Shown: piece by piece, positions 19,221-28,622 of the stretch
Numbering within the stretch: position 1 is the stretch's first letter
Layout: each line of letters opens with the position of its first letter
NCBI GenBank assembly: GCA_028284195.1
Contig: JANQSE010000006.1
Span: 372,001 to 436,000 of the forward strand
Source of the DNA: Balneola sp.
GTDB lineage: Bacteria; Bacteroidota; Rhodothermia; Balneolales; Balneolaceae
Length of the DNA: 64,000 nt
Reading direction: 5' to 3'
The notes under the pieces: generated by a model
The model's database searches: none
Told to the model about the DNA's origin: nothing
Seen by the model: only the letters and a program-made list of their open reading frames with translations
Translations under genes and position numbers: made by a program

Positions 19221-19403
19221 ATGGCACATCCAAAGCGAAAAACATCAAATCAGCGAAAAAATACGCGTCGTGCACATCATGCAATTTCTGATGTTACACT
19301 GGCAAAATGTTCTAACTGTGGGGCACTTCACAGATATCACCATGCTTGTGAGGAATGCGGATACTACCGCGGCCGCCAGGTTACAAAAGCAGCGGTTAAC
19401 TAA
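19221..19403 (+). CDS. rpmF: 50S ribosomal protein L32
   Basis: Small zinc-ribbon ribosomal protein, 60 residues. The N-terminus MAHPKRKTSNQRKNTRRAHH is diagnostic. Four cysteines in CSNCG and CEECG make the zinc-binding (C+) form. It sits 6 bases after yceD and 12 before plsX, the conserved order. Confidence 0.98.
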   Translation: MAHPKRKTSNQRKNTRRAHHAISDVTLAKCSNCGALHRYHHACEECGYYRGRQVTKAAVN

Positions 19404-19415
19404 AATATTGCGATC

Positions 19416-20399
19416 ATGATTGTTGCAGTTGATGCAGCCGGAGGAGATCATTACCCAAAAGTACCTGTAGAAGGTGCGCTTTTAGCTGTTAAAGAGAATC
19501 AACATCTTTCCGTATTGTTACTAGGCCCTGAAGAGGCGATAAAAAAAGAACTGGAAGGCAAAGAGTATGATAAAGAACGGGTACTCATTCAGGATGCTCC
19601 CCAGATCATTGGAATGGAAGAATCTCCTTCTTCAGCGGTTAAAAATAAGCAACAATCTTCTATTGTAATTGGTATGGGGCTGCATAAAGCCGGCAAATGC
19701 CAGGCTTTTGTTAGTGCAGGTAATACCGGAGCTCTGTTAGCGGCTTCTACTTTTATTTTAGGCAAGCTTGATGGTATTCACCGTCCTACCATTGGTGCAT
19801 ACTATCCAACTATTAAAGGTTTTCGCCTTCTTGTTGATGCAGGTGCTAATCTGGAGATGAAACCGGAAGTGGCACATCAATTTGCTAAAATGGGTCAGGT
19901 GTTTTGTAAGAACATCCTCAATATTGAATCCCCAACCGTTGGTTTGCTTAATGTTGGTGAAGAAGATGAAAAAGGCACCGATGTTCTTAAAACAATTCAT
20001 CATCATATTAAAGAGATGCCCGGTTTTATTGGCAATGTCGAAGGAAAAGATATTCTATCCGGCAAAGCTGATGTTTACCTAACCGATGGACTTGTGGGAA
20101 ATATCATTCTCAAATTTGGGGAGTCCATTCCGGCAACAATAATGAAATTAGTACAGCGGGCAATTTCTGAACTTGGTATAGATGCAGATAAAGTTGCCGT
20201 TGCACAAGAAATTTTAAAAACCGCTCTTGCTCCTTTCAATTATGAAAGAGTGGGCGGAGTTCCTTTCCTCGGTGTAAACGGGGTAAGTATAGTGGGGCAT
20301 GGCAGTAGTTCTCCATTAGCAATTAAAAACATGATAAAAAGCGCGGTTTCCTGCATCGAAAATGATGTAAATGGTAAAATCGTTGCATCTCTAAACTGA
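19416..20399 (+). CDS. plsX: Phosphate acyltransferase PlsX
   Basis: Makes acyl-phosphate from acyl-ACP, the acyl donor for the first step of phospholipid synthesis with PlsY. The N-terminus IVAVDAAGGDHYPK, QSSIVIGMGLHKAG, FVSAGNTGALLA and GTDVLK, plus the C-terminal GVPFLGVNGVSIVGHGSS, are characteristic. Length of 327 residues fits. The gene lies between rpmF and fabH in the classical order. Confidence 0.97.
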   Translation: MIVAVDAAGGDHYPKVPVEGALLAVKENQHLSVLLLGPEEAIKKELEGKEYDKERVLIQDAPQIIGMEESPSSAVKNKQQSSIVIGMGLHKAGKCQAFVSAGNTGALLAASTFILGKLDGIHRPTIGAYYPTIKGFRLLVDAGANLEMKPEVAHQFAKMGQVFCKNILNIESPTVGLLNVGEEDEKGTDVLKTIHHHIKEMPGFIGNVEGKDILSGKADVYLTDGLVGNIILKFGESIPATIMKLVQRAISELGIDADKVAVAQEILKTALAPFNYERVGGVPFLGVNGVSIVGHGSSSPLAIKNMIKSAVSCIENDVNGKIVASLN

Positions 20400-20409
20400 G
20401 AACTCCTTT

Positions 20410-21402
20410 ATGGAAGTAAAAAAAGCTAAGATTACATCAGTAGGCCATTATTTGCCTGAGTTCAGAATGACCAATTTCGAACTCGAAAAAATAATGGATA
20501 CCAACGACGAATGGATCCGTACCAGAACAGGAATTGAAGAACGCAGAATTTTAAAAGATGAGGATAAGGCTACAGCTTTTATGGGTGCTGAAGCTGCAAA
20601 AGAAGCTTTAGCCGATGCAGGAGTAGCTGCCGAAGAATTAGATTTAGTTATTGTAGCCACTGTTACTCCCGATTACCTTTTTCCTGCTGCGGCATGTTTG
20701 GTTCAGAATATGATTGGGGCTACCAATGCATTCGCTTTTGATCTTTCTGCGGCGTGTTCCGGATTTTTGTATGCGCTTAGCACAGGTTCCATGTATATCG
20801 AATCTGGCAGAGCAAAAAAAGTACTTGTAGTTGGTGCAGACAAAATGAGTTCGATTATCGATTACGAAGATCGAACCACCAGTATTCTATTTGGCGATGG
20901 TGCAGGGGCAGTTTTGCTGGAAGAGTCAACAGATGGCACTGGTTTTATCGATTACATCCATTACACAGAAGGAGATACAAATTGCAGTTTATACCAGCAT
21001 GCCGGCGGTAGTAGAAATCCGGCTTCTCACGAAACTGTAGAAAACAGACAGCATTTTGTTACCCAGGACGGACGTACGGTATTCAAGAAAGCCACAATGG
21101 GAATGGCGGATGTGTCGCTTGAAATCATGCAAAAAAATAATCTTTCTCCTGAAGATGTAGCTTGGCTGGTGCCGCATCAGGCAAATTTGAGAATTATTGA
21201 TGCCACGGCAAACCGGATGGGTCTTTCATCAGATAAAGTGATGATCAATATCAATAAATATGGCAATACTACTGCCGCTACTATTCCACTTTGTTTATAT
21301 GATTGGAAAAGCAGGCTGAACCATGGAGATAATATTATTCTCGCAGCATTTGGTGGTGGGTTTACCTGGGGGGCTTCTTACATAAAATGGGGGATGAAAT
21401 AA
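20410..21402 (+). CDS. fabH: Beta-ketoacyl-ACP synthase III
   Basis: Starts fatty-acid synthesis by condensing acetyl-CoA (or branched starters) with malonyl-ACP. The catalytic triad is complete: Cys116 in DLSAACSGF, His256 in VPHQAN and Asn286 in YGNTTAA. FGDGAGAVLL and the C-terminal FGGGFTWGA are also typical. Length 330 residues. The stop codon overlaps the fabD start (TAATG). Confidence 0.97.
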   Translation: MEVKKAKITSVGHYLPEFRMTNFELEKIMDTNDEWIRTRTGIEERRILKDEDKATAFMGAEAAKEALADAGVAAEELDLVIVATVTPDYLFPAAACLVQNMIGATNAFAFDLSAACSGFLYALSTGSMYIESGRAKKVLVVGADKMSSIIDYEDRTTSILFGDGAGAVLLEESTDGTGFIDYIHYTEGDTNCSLYQHAGGSRNPASHETVENRQHFVTQDGRTVFKKATMGMADVSLEIMQKNNLSPEDVAWLVPHQANLRIIDATANRMGLSSDKVMININKYGNTTAATIPLCLYDWKSRLNHGDNIILAAFGGGFTWGASYIKWGMK

Positions 21403-22289
21403 TGAGCACTGCTTATTTATTTCCTGGCCAGGGCTCACAATTTGTTGGAATGGGGAAAGATCACTACGATTCGGACGGAGATTTCAAAGAATTAGTAGAT
21501 AAAGCCAATAGTGTTCTTGGGATTGATTTGAAATCGATCATGTTTGAAGGGCCGGAAGAAAAGCTCAAGCAAACCGAATTCACTCAGCCGGCTATTTTCC
21601 TTCATTCAGTAGCTTTATATAGCACATTAGATGTTGCGCCAAATATGGTTGCAGGCCATAGTCTTGGAGAGTTCTCTGCTTTGGTAGCTTGTGGAGCTGT
21701 AAGCTTTGAAAACGCATTAAAAATTGTTCGCAAAAGAGGAGAGTTAATGCAGGCTGCAGGAACTTCTAACCCGGGAACAATGGCTGCTGTAATTGGCATG
21801 GATGATGAGAAAGTAGAAGAACTTTGTAACCAGGCCACAGAATTAACGGGGAAAGAAGTTGTTGCTGCAAATTATAACTGCCCGGGGCAGTTGGTAATTT
21901 CAGGATATGTTGAAGCCGTAGAAAAAGCGGTTGAATTAGCAAAACAAAAAGGGGCCAGAATGGCAATGCTGCTTCCGGTTTCGGGTGCATTTCATTCTTC
22001 ATTGATGGAACCTGCCTTTGTGGGGCTAAAAGAATCTCTTGAAAATCTGGAGATTAATTCACCAATATGCCCTGTTTACAGTAACTATACCGCACAGCCA
22101 ACTACAGATATTGAGGAGATTCGTTCCAACCTGCTCAATCAGTTAATGAACCCAGTGCGATGGACACAGACTTTGAAGAATATGTTAAGCAATGGAGCGG
22201 ATTCTTTTGTCGAAGTAGGCCCCGGTAAAGTTTTACAAGGTTTGGTAAAAAGAACCGATAGAAATGCAGAAATTTCAGGATATCAATAG
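21402..22289 (+). CDS. fabD: Malonyl-CoA--ACP transacylase
   Basis: Transfers malonyl from CoA to ACP. With ATG at 21402 (sharing its A with the fabH stop) the protein begins MSTAYLFPGQGSQFVGMG, the normal N-terminus; the upstream ATG at 21387 would add five residues inside fabH. The active-site serine lies in AGHSLGE (Ser87), and the catalytic His in SGAFHSSLM. VEVGPGKVLQGL is at the C-terminus. Length 295 residues. Confidence 0.96.
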   Translation: MSTAYLFPGQGSQFVGMGKDHYDSDGDFKELVDKANSVLGIDLKSIMFEGPEEKLKQTEFTQPAIFLHSVALYSTLDVAPNMVAGHSLGEFSALVACGAVSFENALKIVRKRGELMQAAGTSNPGTMAAVIGMDDEKVEELCNQATELTGKEVVAANYNCPGQLVISGYVEAVEKAVELAKQKGARMAMLLPVSGAFHSSLMEPAFVGLKESLENLEINSPICPVYSNYTAQPTTDIEEIRSNLLNQLMNPVRWTQTLKNMLSNGADSFVEVGPGKVLQGLVKRTDRNAEISGYQ

Positions 22290-22298
22290 AAAATAATT

Positions 22299-23048
22299 AT
22301 GAGTTTATCATTAGAAGGTAAAAGTTGCTTAGTAACCGGAGGAAGCAGAGGCATAGGAAGAGCAATTGCTTTGCGCCTTGCTGAATTCGGAGCTGATGTT
22401 GCAATTACATATGCACGCTCGGCAGACGCGGCTAATGAAGTAGTTGCGGAAATTGAAGCTAAAGGCCGAAAGGGAAGAGCTTTTCAGGCAGATGCTGTAG
22501 ATTTTGCCCAGGCCGAAGGAGTGATAGCATCTATTACCGAAGAATTTGGAAAACTGGATGTACTGGTAAACAATGCGGGTATTACTAAAGATAATTTGAT
22601 TCTTCGCATGAGTGAAGAACAATGGGATGATGTGATTACAACAAACCTGAAAAGTATTTTCAACTATTCTAAGGCAGCTGCCCGCCCAATGATGAAAAAC
22701 AGGGGTGGTTCTATTGTTAATATTAGCTCGGTAGTTGGTATTTCAGGTAATGGCGGACAAACCAACTATGCGGCATCAAAAGCTGGTATTATTGGTTTTA
22801 CAAAGTCATATGCTAAAGAGTTAGCCTCGCGTAATATTCGCGCAAATGTTATTGCTCCCGGCTATATTCTTACTGATATGACAGATCAATTAGATGAAAA
22901 AGTATTAGAAGGAATTAAAGCAGAAACACCACTTGGCAGAGCTGGAGAAGCACATGAAGTAGCTGATGCAGTTGTGTTTTTAGCATCAGATATGAGTGCG
23001 TACATTACGGGTGAAACTATCCGTGTAGATGGCGGAATGGCTATGTAA
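22299..23048 (+). CDS. fabG: 3-oxoacyl-ACP reductase
   Basis: NADPH-dependent short-chain dehydrogenase of the elongation cycle. TGGSRGIGRAIA (13-24) binds the cofactor, NNAG is at 91-94, and the catalytic set is Ser144 (NISS), Tyr157 and Lys161 (YAASK). The C-terminus ITGETIRVDGGMAM is typical of FabG. The acpP promoter overlaps the end of this gene. Confidence 0.97.
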   Translation: MSLSLEGKSCLVTGGSRGIGRAIALRLAEFGADVAITYARSADAANEVVAEIEAKGRKGRAFQADAVDFAQAEGVIASITEEFGKLDVLVNNAGITKDNLILRMSEEQWDDVITTNLKSIFNYSKAAARPMMKNRGGSIVNISSVVGISGNGGQTNYAASKAGIIGFTKSYAKELASRNIRANVIAPGYILTDMTDQLDEKVLEGIKAETPLGRAGEAHEVADAVVFLASDMSAYITGETIRVDGGMAM

Positions 23049-23080
23049 TTGCAATGCTCATGATTTTTATATTAAATTTG
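23049..23080 (+). promoter_or_regulatory. Internal promoter driving acpP
   Basis: TTG at 23049-23051, 21-base spacer, TAAATTTG at 23073-23080: a full match to the Bacteroidota consensus inside the fab cluster. It gives a leader of about 38 bases and fits the known need for much more ACP than FAS enzymes. Confidence 0.7.
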
Positions 23081-23123
23081 TTATAGTTTAACCTAACTAC
23101 TAAATAACCCTAAAGGACACAAT

Positions 23124-23363
23124 ATGTCACAAGATGTAGAATCAAAAGTAAAAGACATTATCATCGACAAACTTGGCGTTGATGAATCAGAAGTAACTGC
23201 AGATGCAAACTTCACAAATGATCTTGGAGCTGACTCGCTCGATACTGTCGAGTTAATCATGGAATTCGAAAAAGAATTTGATATCAGCATTCCTGACGAA
23301 GACGCAGAAAACATTGCTACCGTAGGCGATGCAGTGAGCTACCTGTCAGGTAAACTCTCTTAA
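23124..23363 (+). CDS. acpP: Acyl carrier protein
   Basis: Carries growing acyl chains on 4'-phosphopantetheine attached to Ser38 of the [12 protein letters not shown] motif. An acidic, four-helix protein of 79 residues, normal for AcpP. It has its own promoter in the 75-base gap after fabG, and AAAGGAC lies upstream of the ATG. fabF follows 15 bases later. Confidence 0.98.
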   Translation: MSQDVESKVKDIIIDKLGVDESEVTADANFTNDLGADSLDTVELIMEFEKEFDISIPDEDAENIATVGDAVSYLSGKLS

Positions 23364-23378
23364 AATACTACTTAATTT

Positions 23379-24623
23379 ATGACAACACGCAGAGTAGTTG
23401 TAACAGGAATCGGCGCTCTTACCCCAATCGGTAAGAGCGCACCTGATTTTTGGAATGGATTAATTTCCGGTAAAAGTGGTGCCAAAACCATTGAGCACTT
23501 TGATGCCAGTGACTTTCCAACCCAGTTTGCTTGTACAATTCCTGAATACAACACCGAAGACTATTTTGAGAGAAAAGAGGGCCGTAGGCTCGATAAAGTC
23601 GCTCAATACGCATTAATAGCAACCGAAGAAGCAATAGCAGACAGTAAAGTAGATCTTGATGTCATTGATAAAGACCGGGTAGCAGTTATAGTTGGTACCG
23701 GTATTGGTGGTATGAAGACCTTCTATGATCAATCTATTTCTTTCCACGATCGCGGGCCCCGGGGGGTTTCTCCCTTCTTTATCCCGATGTTGATTCCGGA
23801 TTTAGTGCCCGGACAGATATCCATTAAGTATGGATTCAGAGGACCTAATTATTGTGTAGTTTCAGCTTGTGCAACAGGTTCAAATAATATTGGAGCAGCC
23901 TATGATTCTATCAGATATGGCCAGAGTGATATGGCAATTACAGGAGGATCTGAGGCTCCGGTTACACGAATTGGTGTGGCAGGCTTCAATTCTATGAAAG
24001 CTATGTCAACAAGAAATGACGATCCGGAAGCAGCATCAAGGCCATTTGATAAAGATCGGGATGGATTTGTGCTTGGTGAAGGTGCAGGAATGTTCTTTCT
24101 TGAGGAATATGAACATGCTAAAAATCGTGGTGCTCGCATTTATGGTGAAATTGTAGGCTACGGCTTTTCAGCTGACGCCTATCATATCACGGCTCCTGAT
24201 CCGGAAGGTGGAGGAGTTCAGTTAGCTATGAACACTGCATTAAAATCAGCAGGAATTAAGCCTGAAGATATTGACCATATCAATATGCATGGTACTTCCA
24301 CACCACTGGGCGATATTGCAGAAACAAATTCCATTAAAAAAGTATTTGGCGACCATGCCAAGGAAATGAATTTGAACTCTACCAAATCAATGACAGGCCA
24401 CACATTAGGTGCAGCTGGTGCAATTGAGTCGGTAGCAGCACTGCTTGCTATCTATCATAGCATGGTTCCGCCAACAATCAACATAGATAACCAAGATCCG
24501 GAATGCGATCTCAACTATACCGCAAACGAAGCTGTTCCAAGAGACTTAAAATATGCTCTTAATAATGCTTTTGGTTTTGGTGGCCATAACACTTCATTAG
24601 TTTTTAAAAAGTTTGAAGAATAA
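23379..24623 (+). CDS. fabF: Beta-ketoacyl-ACP synthase II
   Basis: Elongating condensing enzyme. Cys164 in VVSACATGSNN is the nucleophile; the two histidines lie in NMHGTSTPLGD and MTGHTLGAAGA, giving the Cys-His-His triad of KAS I/II. The C-terminal AFGFGGHNTSLVF is diagnostic. Length 414 residues. It follows acpP and precedes rnc by 6 bases. Confidence 0.97.
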   Translation: MTTRRVVVTGIGALTPIGKSAPDFWNGLISGKSGAKTIEHFDASDFPTQFACTIPEYNTEDYFERKEGRRLDKVAQYALIATEEAIADSKVDLDVIDKDRVAVIVGTGIGGMKTFYDQSISFHDRGPRGVSPFFIPMLIPDLVPGQISIKYGFRGPNYCVVSACATGSNNIGAAYDSIRYGQSDMAITGGSEAPVTRIGVAGFNSMKAMSTRNDDPEAASRPFDKDRDGFVLGEGAGMFFLEEYEHAKNRGARIYGEIVGYGFSADAYHITAPDPEGGGVQLAMNTALKSAGIKPEDIDHINMHGTSTPLGDIAETNSIKKVFGDHAKEMNLNSTKSMTGHTLGAAGAIESVAALLAIYHSMVPPTINIDNQDPECDLNYTANEAVPRDLKYALNNAFGFGGHNTSLVFKKFEE

Positions 24624-24629
24624 GCTCAT

Positions 24630-25394
24630 ATGACATCCTGGTTTCGGTCTTTATTCGGTAAGAAAGATCAGCGAGCAGATCAGGTAGGGCATGAACGGTT
24701 AAAAAAGCTTGAAAGGATCATTGGTTTTAAAATTGATGATCCTTCTTTGTTTTTGAAAGCACTTCGTCATCGCTCAACACTTTCAAACGACCAATATGCC
24801 GCACACGATTCGTACGAGCGACTGGAGTTTTTGGGAGATGCGGTTCTGGATTTGATAGCAGCAGAAATTCTTTTTGAAAAGTTTCCCAAAGCAAATGAAG
24901 GTTTCTTAACTAAAAGCCGTGCAAAACTGGTAAAAGGAGATGCTCTTTCGGATTTCTCCAGAGGCCTTGGAATCGAGAACATACTTGAGCTGGGAGAAAG
25001 ATCTGATCAGGTTAAGATATCAAAAGGAATTCTGGCAGATGTATTTGAATCCATAATAGCTGCGATTTATATCACCAAAGGGTACGAGGCGGCGTTTATG
25101 TTTGTAGCACAAGTATTTGAGCAACAAGTAGATTTTAACCAGTTGGTTCATAAGCTTGATAATTTTAAAAGTGCATTACTCGAATTAACCCAGGCACAGA
25201 AAATGAGTCTGCCTTATTACGATGTGGTGTCAGAGTCAGGCCCGGGGCATGATAAAATTTTCGAAATAAAAGTACTTGTTGATGGAAAAGAACTGGGAGT
25301 AGGAAAAGGAAAGAGTAAAAAAAGTGCTGAACAGGAAGCAGCAAAAATGGCACTTAAAACACTTGAAAAGATGAGTTCGACTAGGGTGGGTTAA
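24630..25394 (+). CDS. rnc: Ribonuclease III
   Basis: Cleaves double-stranded RNA in rRNA processing and mRNA turnover. The signature ERLEFLGDAVLDL is at 63-75, with metal-binding acidic residues there and in DVFESIIAAIYI. The C-terminal dsRNA-binding domain covers about 175-245 (NFKSALLELTQAQ; GVGKGKSKKSAEQEAAKMAL). A 20-residue extension precedes the RNase domain. Last gene of the fatty-acid cluster. Confidence 0.96.
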   Translation: MTSWFRSLFGKKDQRADQVGHERLKKLERIIGFKIDDPSLFLKALRHRSTLSNDQYAAHDSYERLEFLGDAVLDLIAAEILFEKFPKANEGFLTKSRAKLVKGDALSDFSRGLGIENILELGERSDQVKISKGILADVFESIIAAIYITKGYEAAFMFVAQVFEQQVDFNQLVHKLDNFKSALLELTQAQKMSLPYYDVVSESGPGHDKIFEIKVLVDGKELGVGKGKSKKSAEQEAAKMALKTLEKMSSTRVG

Positions 25395-25911
25395 TATATA
25401 TTAGGCCAGCCATATCCAATCCTGACCGAGGCCGTGATCGGGGGCAGGCAAGTGCATTAAAATGGCACGAAGCTAGACTAAAAAGTCATCCAGAAGGAGC
25501 CAAAGCGACTGATGGATCTACCTAATCCCAGCACTCGTCCGATTCCTGATTGGGCAGGCATGCTCATCACTTCATCAACTTTGTTGATTTCGTTGCGGGT
25601 GACCTTCCTGGGTCGTTAAAAAAGCAGTTTTTACGAGGAGTTAGGTAGTTATTTAGGGCTGAGGTTTTTATCGAAAACGTAATCTCCCTTTATAAACGCC
25701 AGTTTTTTCCAAGAGATTGCGTTATCTGCCTTGTCCACCTCCTGGCAAAGATACCTCTCGTTAGCCCGCCAGCCCGGTGGAGAGTTTGAGCCAGTTAAAG
25801 AAAGAAAAGATGCTAAAAACTCTTAAAAACTGGTAAAACCTCAACTTGTTTTTTGGATGATTTACCACGATTCTTAGCCTGCTACAAGAATCATTTTTCA
25901 GAACGATAATA
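25395..25911. other. 517-base gap before mgtE: repeat plus structured leader
   Basis: The first half holds the dispersed repeat copy B. The second half (about 25670-25790) can form two hairpins: 25677-25686 with 25713-25722 (10 bp, one U-G), and 25734-25781 (TCCACC/GGTGGA outside CTGGC/GCCAG). These may be the leader of mgtE. The conserved core of the M-box magnesium riboswitch was not recognised. No reading frame is supported. Confidence 0.5.
25485..25600 (+). repeat. Dispersed intergenic repeat, copy B (modules 1 and 2)
   Basis: Module 1 (25485-25560) runs GTCATCCAGAAGGAGCC, CGACTGATGGATCTAC, then CCGATTCCTGATTGGGCAGGC. Module 2 follows as a diverged form (GCTCATCACTTC to GGTGACCTT). Confidence 0.75.
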
Positions 25912-27294
25912 ATGCTAGTTCAGCTTATAAAACCAGAATTTGAAGAACTCATCCAGGCGAAAGATTGGGTTGCTTTAAAAGATGTGCTCTCAGATGTGCC
26001 TGCTGCTGATATAGCTGAGCTTTTAGTTGAGCTGGACGGCAACATAGCCATAGTTATATTCCGGTTGCTCAAAAAACCGCTGGCTGCAGACGTATTTTCA
26101 GAGCTGCCTTCTAATAAAGGAGTAGAGTTACTGGAACTGTTTAACAAGCAACAGTTGAGTGATGTAATGGTGAACCTGGAACCTGATGAGCAGGTTGCTT
26201 TAATGGAAGAACTTCCCGGGCATTTAACGCAGCGGGTAATGAACTCGATGAACCGGGAGGATCAGAAGCAAATCAAAAAGCTGCTTGGTTATCCCGAAGA
26301 GAGTGTAGGCCGTTTAATGACCCCAAGATATGTTCGGGTAAAAGCTGACTGGACTATTGAACGCAGCATGAAACACATTCGTAAGTATGCGGAAGTGGCA
26401 GAAACGCTGAATCGGATTTATGTTGTAGATGATAAAGAGTATCTGATTGATGATTTGATGCTTACAGAATTGATTCTTGCTGATCCTGAAGACATTATCG
26501 ATTCCGTTATGGACAAATCTTTTGAAGCACTTACCGCTTTTGAAGATCAGGAGGCAGCTGTAAAAATGTTTGCTAAGTATGATCGTGCAGCACTACCTGT
26601 TGTTGATACAGATGGTATTTTGGTTGGCATCGTAACGGTTGATGATGTGATAGACGTTGCTGAGGAAGAAGCAACCGAGGATATGCAGAAAATGGCGGGT
26701 ATGGATGCGTTAGATGATTATTATTCGCAAACATCGGTTGTTGATCTTGTTAAGAAACGAATAGGCTGGTTGATCGTTCTTTTTGCAGGTCAGATTCTCA
26801 CAGCATTAACCATGAGTGGGTACGAAGAAGTTCTGCAAAAGATCGTACTACTCTCATATTTTGTTCCCCTTTTAATTGCAAGTGGGGGGAACTCTGGCTC
26901 ACAAGCAGCTACACTTATTATCCGTGCACTTGCAACCGATGATATTAAATCTGATGGCTGGAAGAAGGTATTAGGAAGAGAAATTACATCCGGATTACTA
27001 CTTGGTGGACTTTTAGGGATTTTAGGCTTTGCAACATTATTAGTTTGGGGGATGATTGATGGGGACCTGATGAACCAGGAGTTGATTTTAAAAGCATCGG
27101 TGGTGGCATCCAGCCTGTTGCTTATCGTTTTATTTGGGAACATAATAGGGGCTATGCTTCCGTTTATTTTATCCAAGATCGGGCTTGACCCTGCTGTATC
27201 TTCTGCTCCTTTTGTAGCAACTTTAGTGGATGTAAGCGGCATCATTATTTATTTTACCATCGCAGTTTTTCTCTTAAATGGAATTTTACTCTAA
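25912..27294 (+). CDS. mgtE: Magnesium transporter MgtE
   Basis: Mg2+ channel of the cytoplasmic membrane. The N-terminal superhelical domain (about 1-130, LPGHLTQRVMNSMNREDQKQIKKLLGYPEESVGRLM), a CBS pair (about 130-250, RAALPVVDTDGILVGIVTVDDVID) and five C-terminal membrane helices (about 280-460) with the pore sequence LIASGGNSGSQAATLI are all present. Length 460 residues fits. It is separated from rnc by 517 bases with possible structured leader RNA, and thyA follows 15 bases downstream. Confidence 0.96.
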   Translation: MLVQLIKPEFEELIQAKDWVALKDVLSDVPAADIAELLVELDGNIAIVIFRLLKKPLAADVFSELPSNKGVELLELFNKQQLSDVMVNLEPDEQVALMEELPGHLTQRVMNSMNREDQKQIKKLLGYPEESVGRLMTPRYVRVKADWTIERSMKHIRKYAEVAETLNRIYVVDDKEYLIDDLMLTELILADPEDIIDSVMDKSFEALTAFEDQEAAVKMFAKYDRAALPVVDTDGILVGIVTVDDVIDVAEEEATEDMQKMAGMDALDDYYSQTSVVDLVKKRIGWLIVLFAGQILTALTMSGYEEVLQKIVLLSYFVPLLIASGGNSGSQAATLIIRALATDDIKSDGWKKVLGREITSGLLLGGLLGILGFATLLVWGMIDGDLMNQELILKASVVASSLLLIVLFGNIIGAMLPFILSKIGLDPAVSSAPFVATLVDVSGIIIYFTIAVFLLNGILL

Positions 27295-27309
27295 TCGTTA
27301 AGTCAATCA

Positions 27310-28158
27310 ATGAAAGCATATCTCGATCTGGTCAAAAATGTACTTGAAAACGGAGTTAGAAAAGAAAACAGAACAGGAACCGATACGATCTCGAATTTTG
27401 CTGAATTCTACAAAGTAGATTTGTCAGAAGGGTTCCCGCTTTTAACCACAAAAAAGGTTTTTTTCCGGTCAGTAATACTTGAACTGCTTTGGTATTTGCG
27501 GGGAGAGGATCATATCCGCTGGCTGCGGGATGAAAACGATTGTCACATTTGGGATGCCTGGGCAGATGAAGACGGCCATGTTGGTCCAATTTACCCGGTA
27601 CTTTGGAGACGCTTCCCTTACATGGAAAAAGAGAACGTACGGATGGAAGGAATTGGCGGTGCGGTCGAAAAAGAAACGTGGGTTCGCAAAGAATTTGACC
27701 AGGTTCAACGAGCAATTGATTTGTTAAAAACTAACCCCGGTAGCCGCCGAATAGTGGTAAGTACCTGGCATCCCGGTTTATTGGGAGAAATGGCACTGCC
27801 TCCATGCCATATCATGTATATTTTTAACGTAGCAAATGGGAAATTAAATTGTCATCTCACACAGCGATCCGGAGATATTGCGCTTGGCATTCCATTTAAT
27901 CTGGCTTGTTATTCAGCACTTACCATGGCTATTGCTCAGGAAGTAGGGCTGGAACCCGGAATATTTGCACACACCATTGTGGATGCCCATATTTATGAGA
28001 ACCATATTGAAGGTTTGAAGGAACAACTTACTCGAAAACCGAAGCCACTCCCCACGCTGGAGGTCGCAAACAAACCTGTTGACGAACTTACATTTGATGA
28101 CTTTAAGCTGCATAATTATGATCCTGATCCCCTAATCAGGTTCGAGGTAGCAGTATGA
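27310..28158 (+). CDS. thyA: Thymidylate synthase
   Basis: Converts dUMP to dTMP using methylene-tetrahydrofolate. Arg-Arg at 146-147 (GSRRIVV) bind the dUMP phosphate, and the nucleophile Cys166 lies in LPPCHIMY, followed by QRSGDIALGIPFN. Compared with the 264-residue E. coli enzyme there is an insertion at about 103-127 in the variable small domain, giving 282 residues. Its stop overlaps the start of folA (ATGA), coupling the enzyme to the reductase that regenerates its cofactor. Confidence 0.97.
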   Translation: MKAYLDLVKNVLENGVRKENRTGTDTISNFAEFYKVDLSEGFPLLTTKKVFFRSVILELLWYLRGEDHIRWLRDENDCHIWDAWADEDGHVGPIYPVLWRRFPYMEKENVRMEGIGGAVEKETWVRKEFDQVQRAIDLLKTNPGSRRIVVSTWHPGLLGEMALPPCHIMYIFNVANGKLNCHLTQRSGDIALGIPFNLACYSALTMAIAQEVGLEPGIFAHTIVDAHIYENHIEGLKEQLTRKPKPLPTLEVANKPVDELTFDDFKLHNYDPDPLIRFEVAV

Positions 28159-28622
28159 TATTGACCATTGTTGTTGCCCACGATCCAAATCTTGTAATTG
28201 GAAAAGATGGCGGGCTGCCCTGGCATTATCCTGAGGACTTAAAACACTTCAAAGAAACTACTATAGGTGGTACGATGATAATGGGCAGGGGAGTGTTTGA
28301 AGAGTTGAACGAAATTCCTCTTCCGGGTAGAAAGAATATTGTGCTCAGCCGTTTCAAAACCTATTATAATGTAGATACCTACACCTCGTTGGAAGAAGCA
28401 TTAACTGTATTAGACGAAGAGGAAGTTTTTATTATTGGCGGCGGGGTACTTTATAAGAAAGCAATAAAAAAAGCAGACAAAATGATTGTTACCCAAATCA
28501 AGAAAGAATATGAAGGGGATACATTCTTCCCGGAATATCGGGATGACATAGGAAAAACCTGGATTGAGACAAATAGGAGAGAGACAGAAAAGTTAATTTT
28601 CTTAGAGTACGAGCGGGCTTAA
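28155..28622 (+). CDS. folA: Dihydrofolate reductase
   Basis: Reduces dihydrofolate produced by ThyA. The signatures VIGKDGGLPWHYPEDLKHFKE, IMGRGVFE, and FIIGGGVLYKKAI followed by TFFPEY are complete. Length 155 residues is typical. Coupled to thyA by a 4-base overlap; its end overlaps the convergent hypothetical gene by 4 bases. Confidence 0.97.
   Translation: MILTIVVAHDPNLVIGKDGGLPWHYPEDLKHFKETTIGGTMIMGRGVFEELNEIPLPGRKNIVLSRFKTYYNVDTYTSLEEALTVLDEEEVFIIGGGVLYKKAIKKADKMIVTQIKKEYEGDTFFPEYRDDIGKTWIETNRRETEKLIFLEYERA

Noticed and set aside
25641-25911. M-box magnesium riboswitch before mgtE
   Set aside because: Only a short GTTAGGT word resembles the M-box; the conserved core was not found. 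Kept only as an unclassified structured leader.
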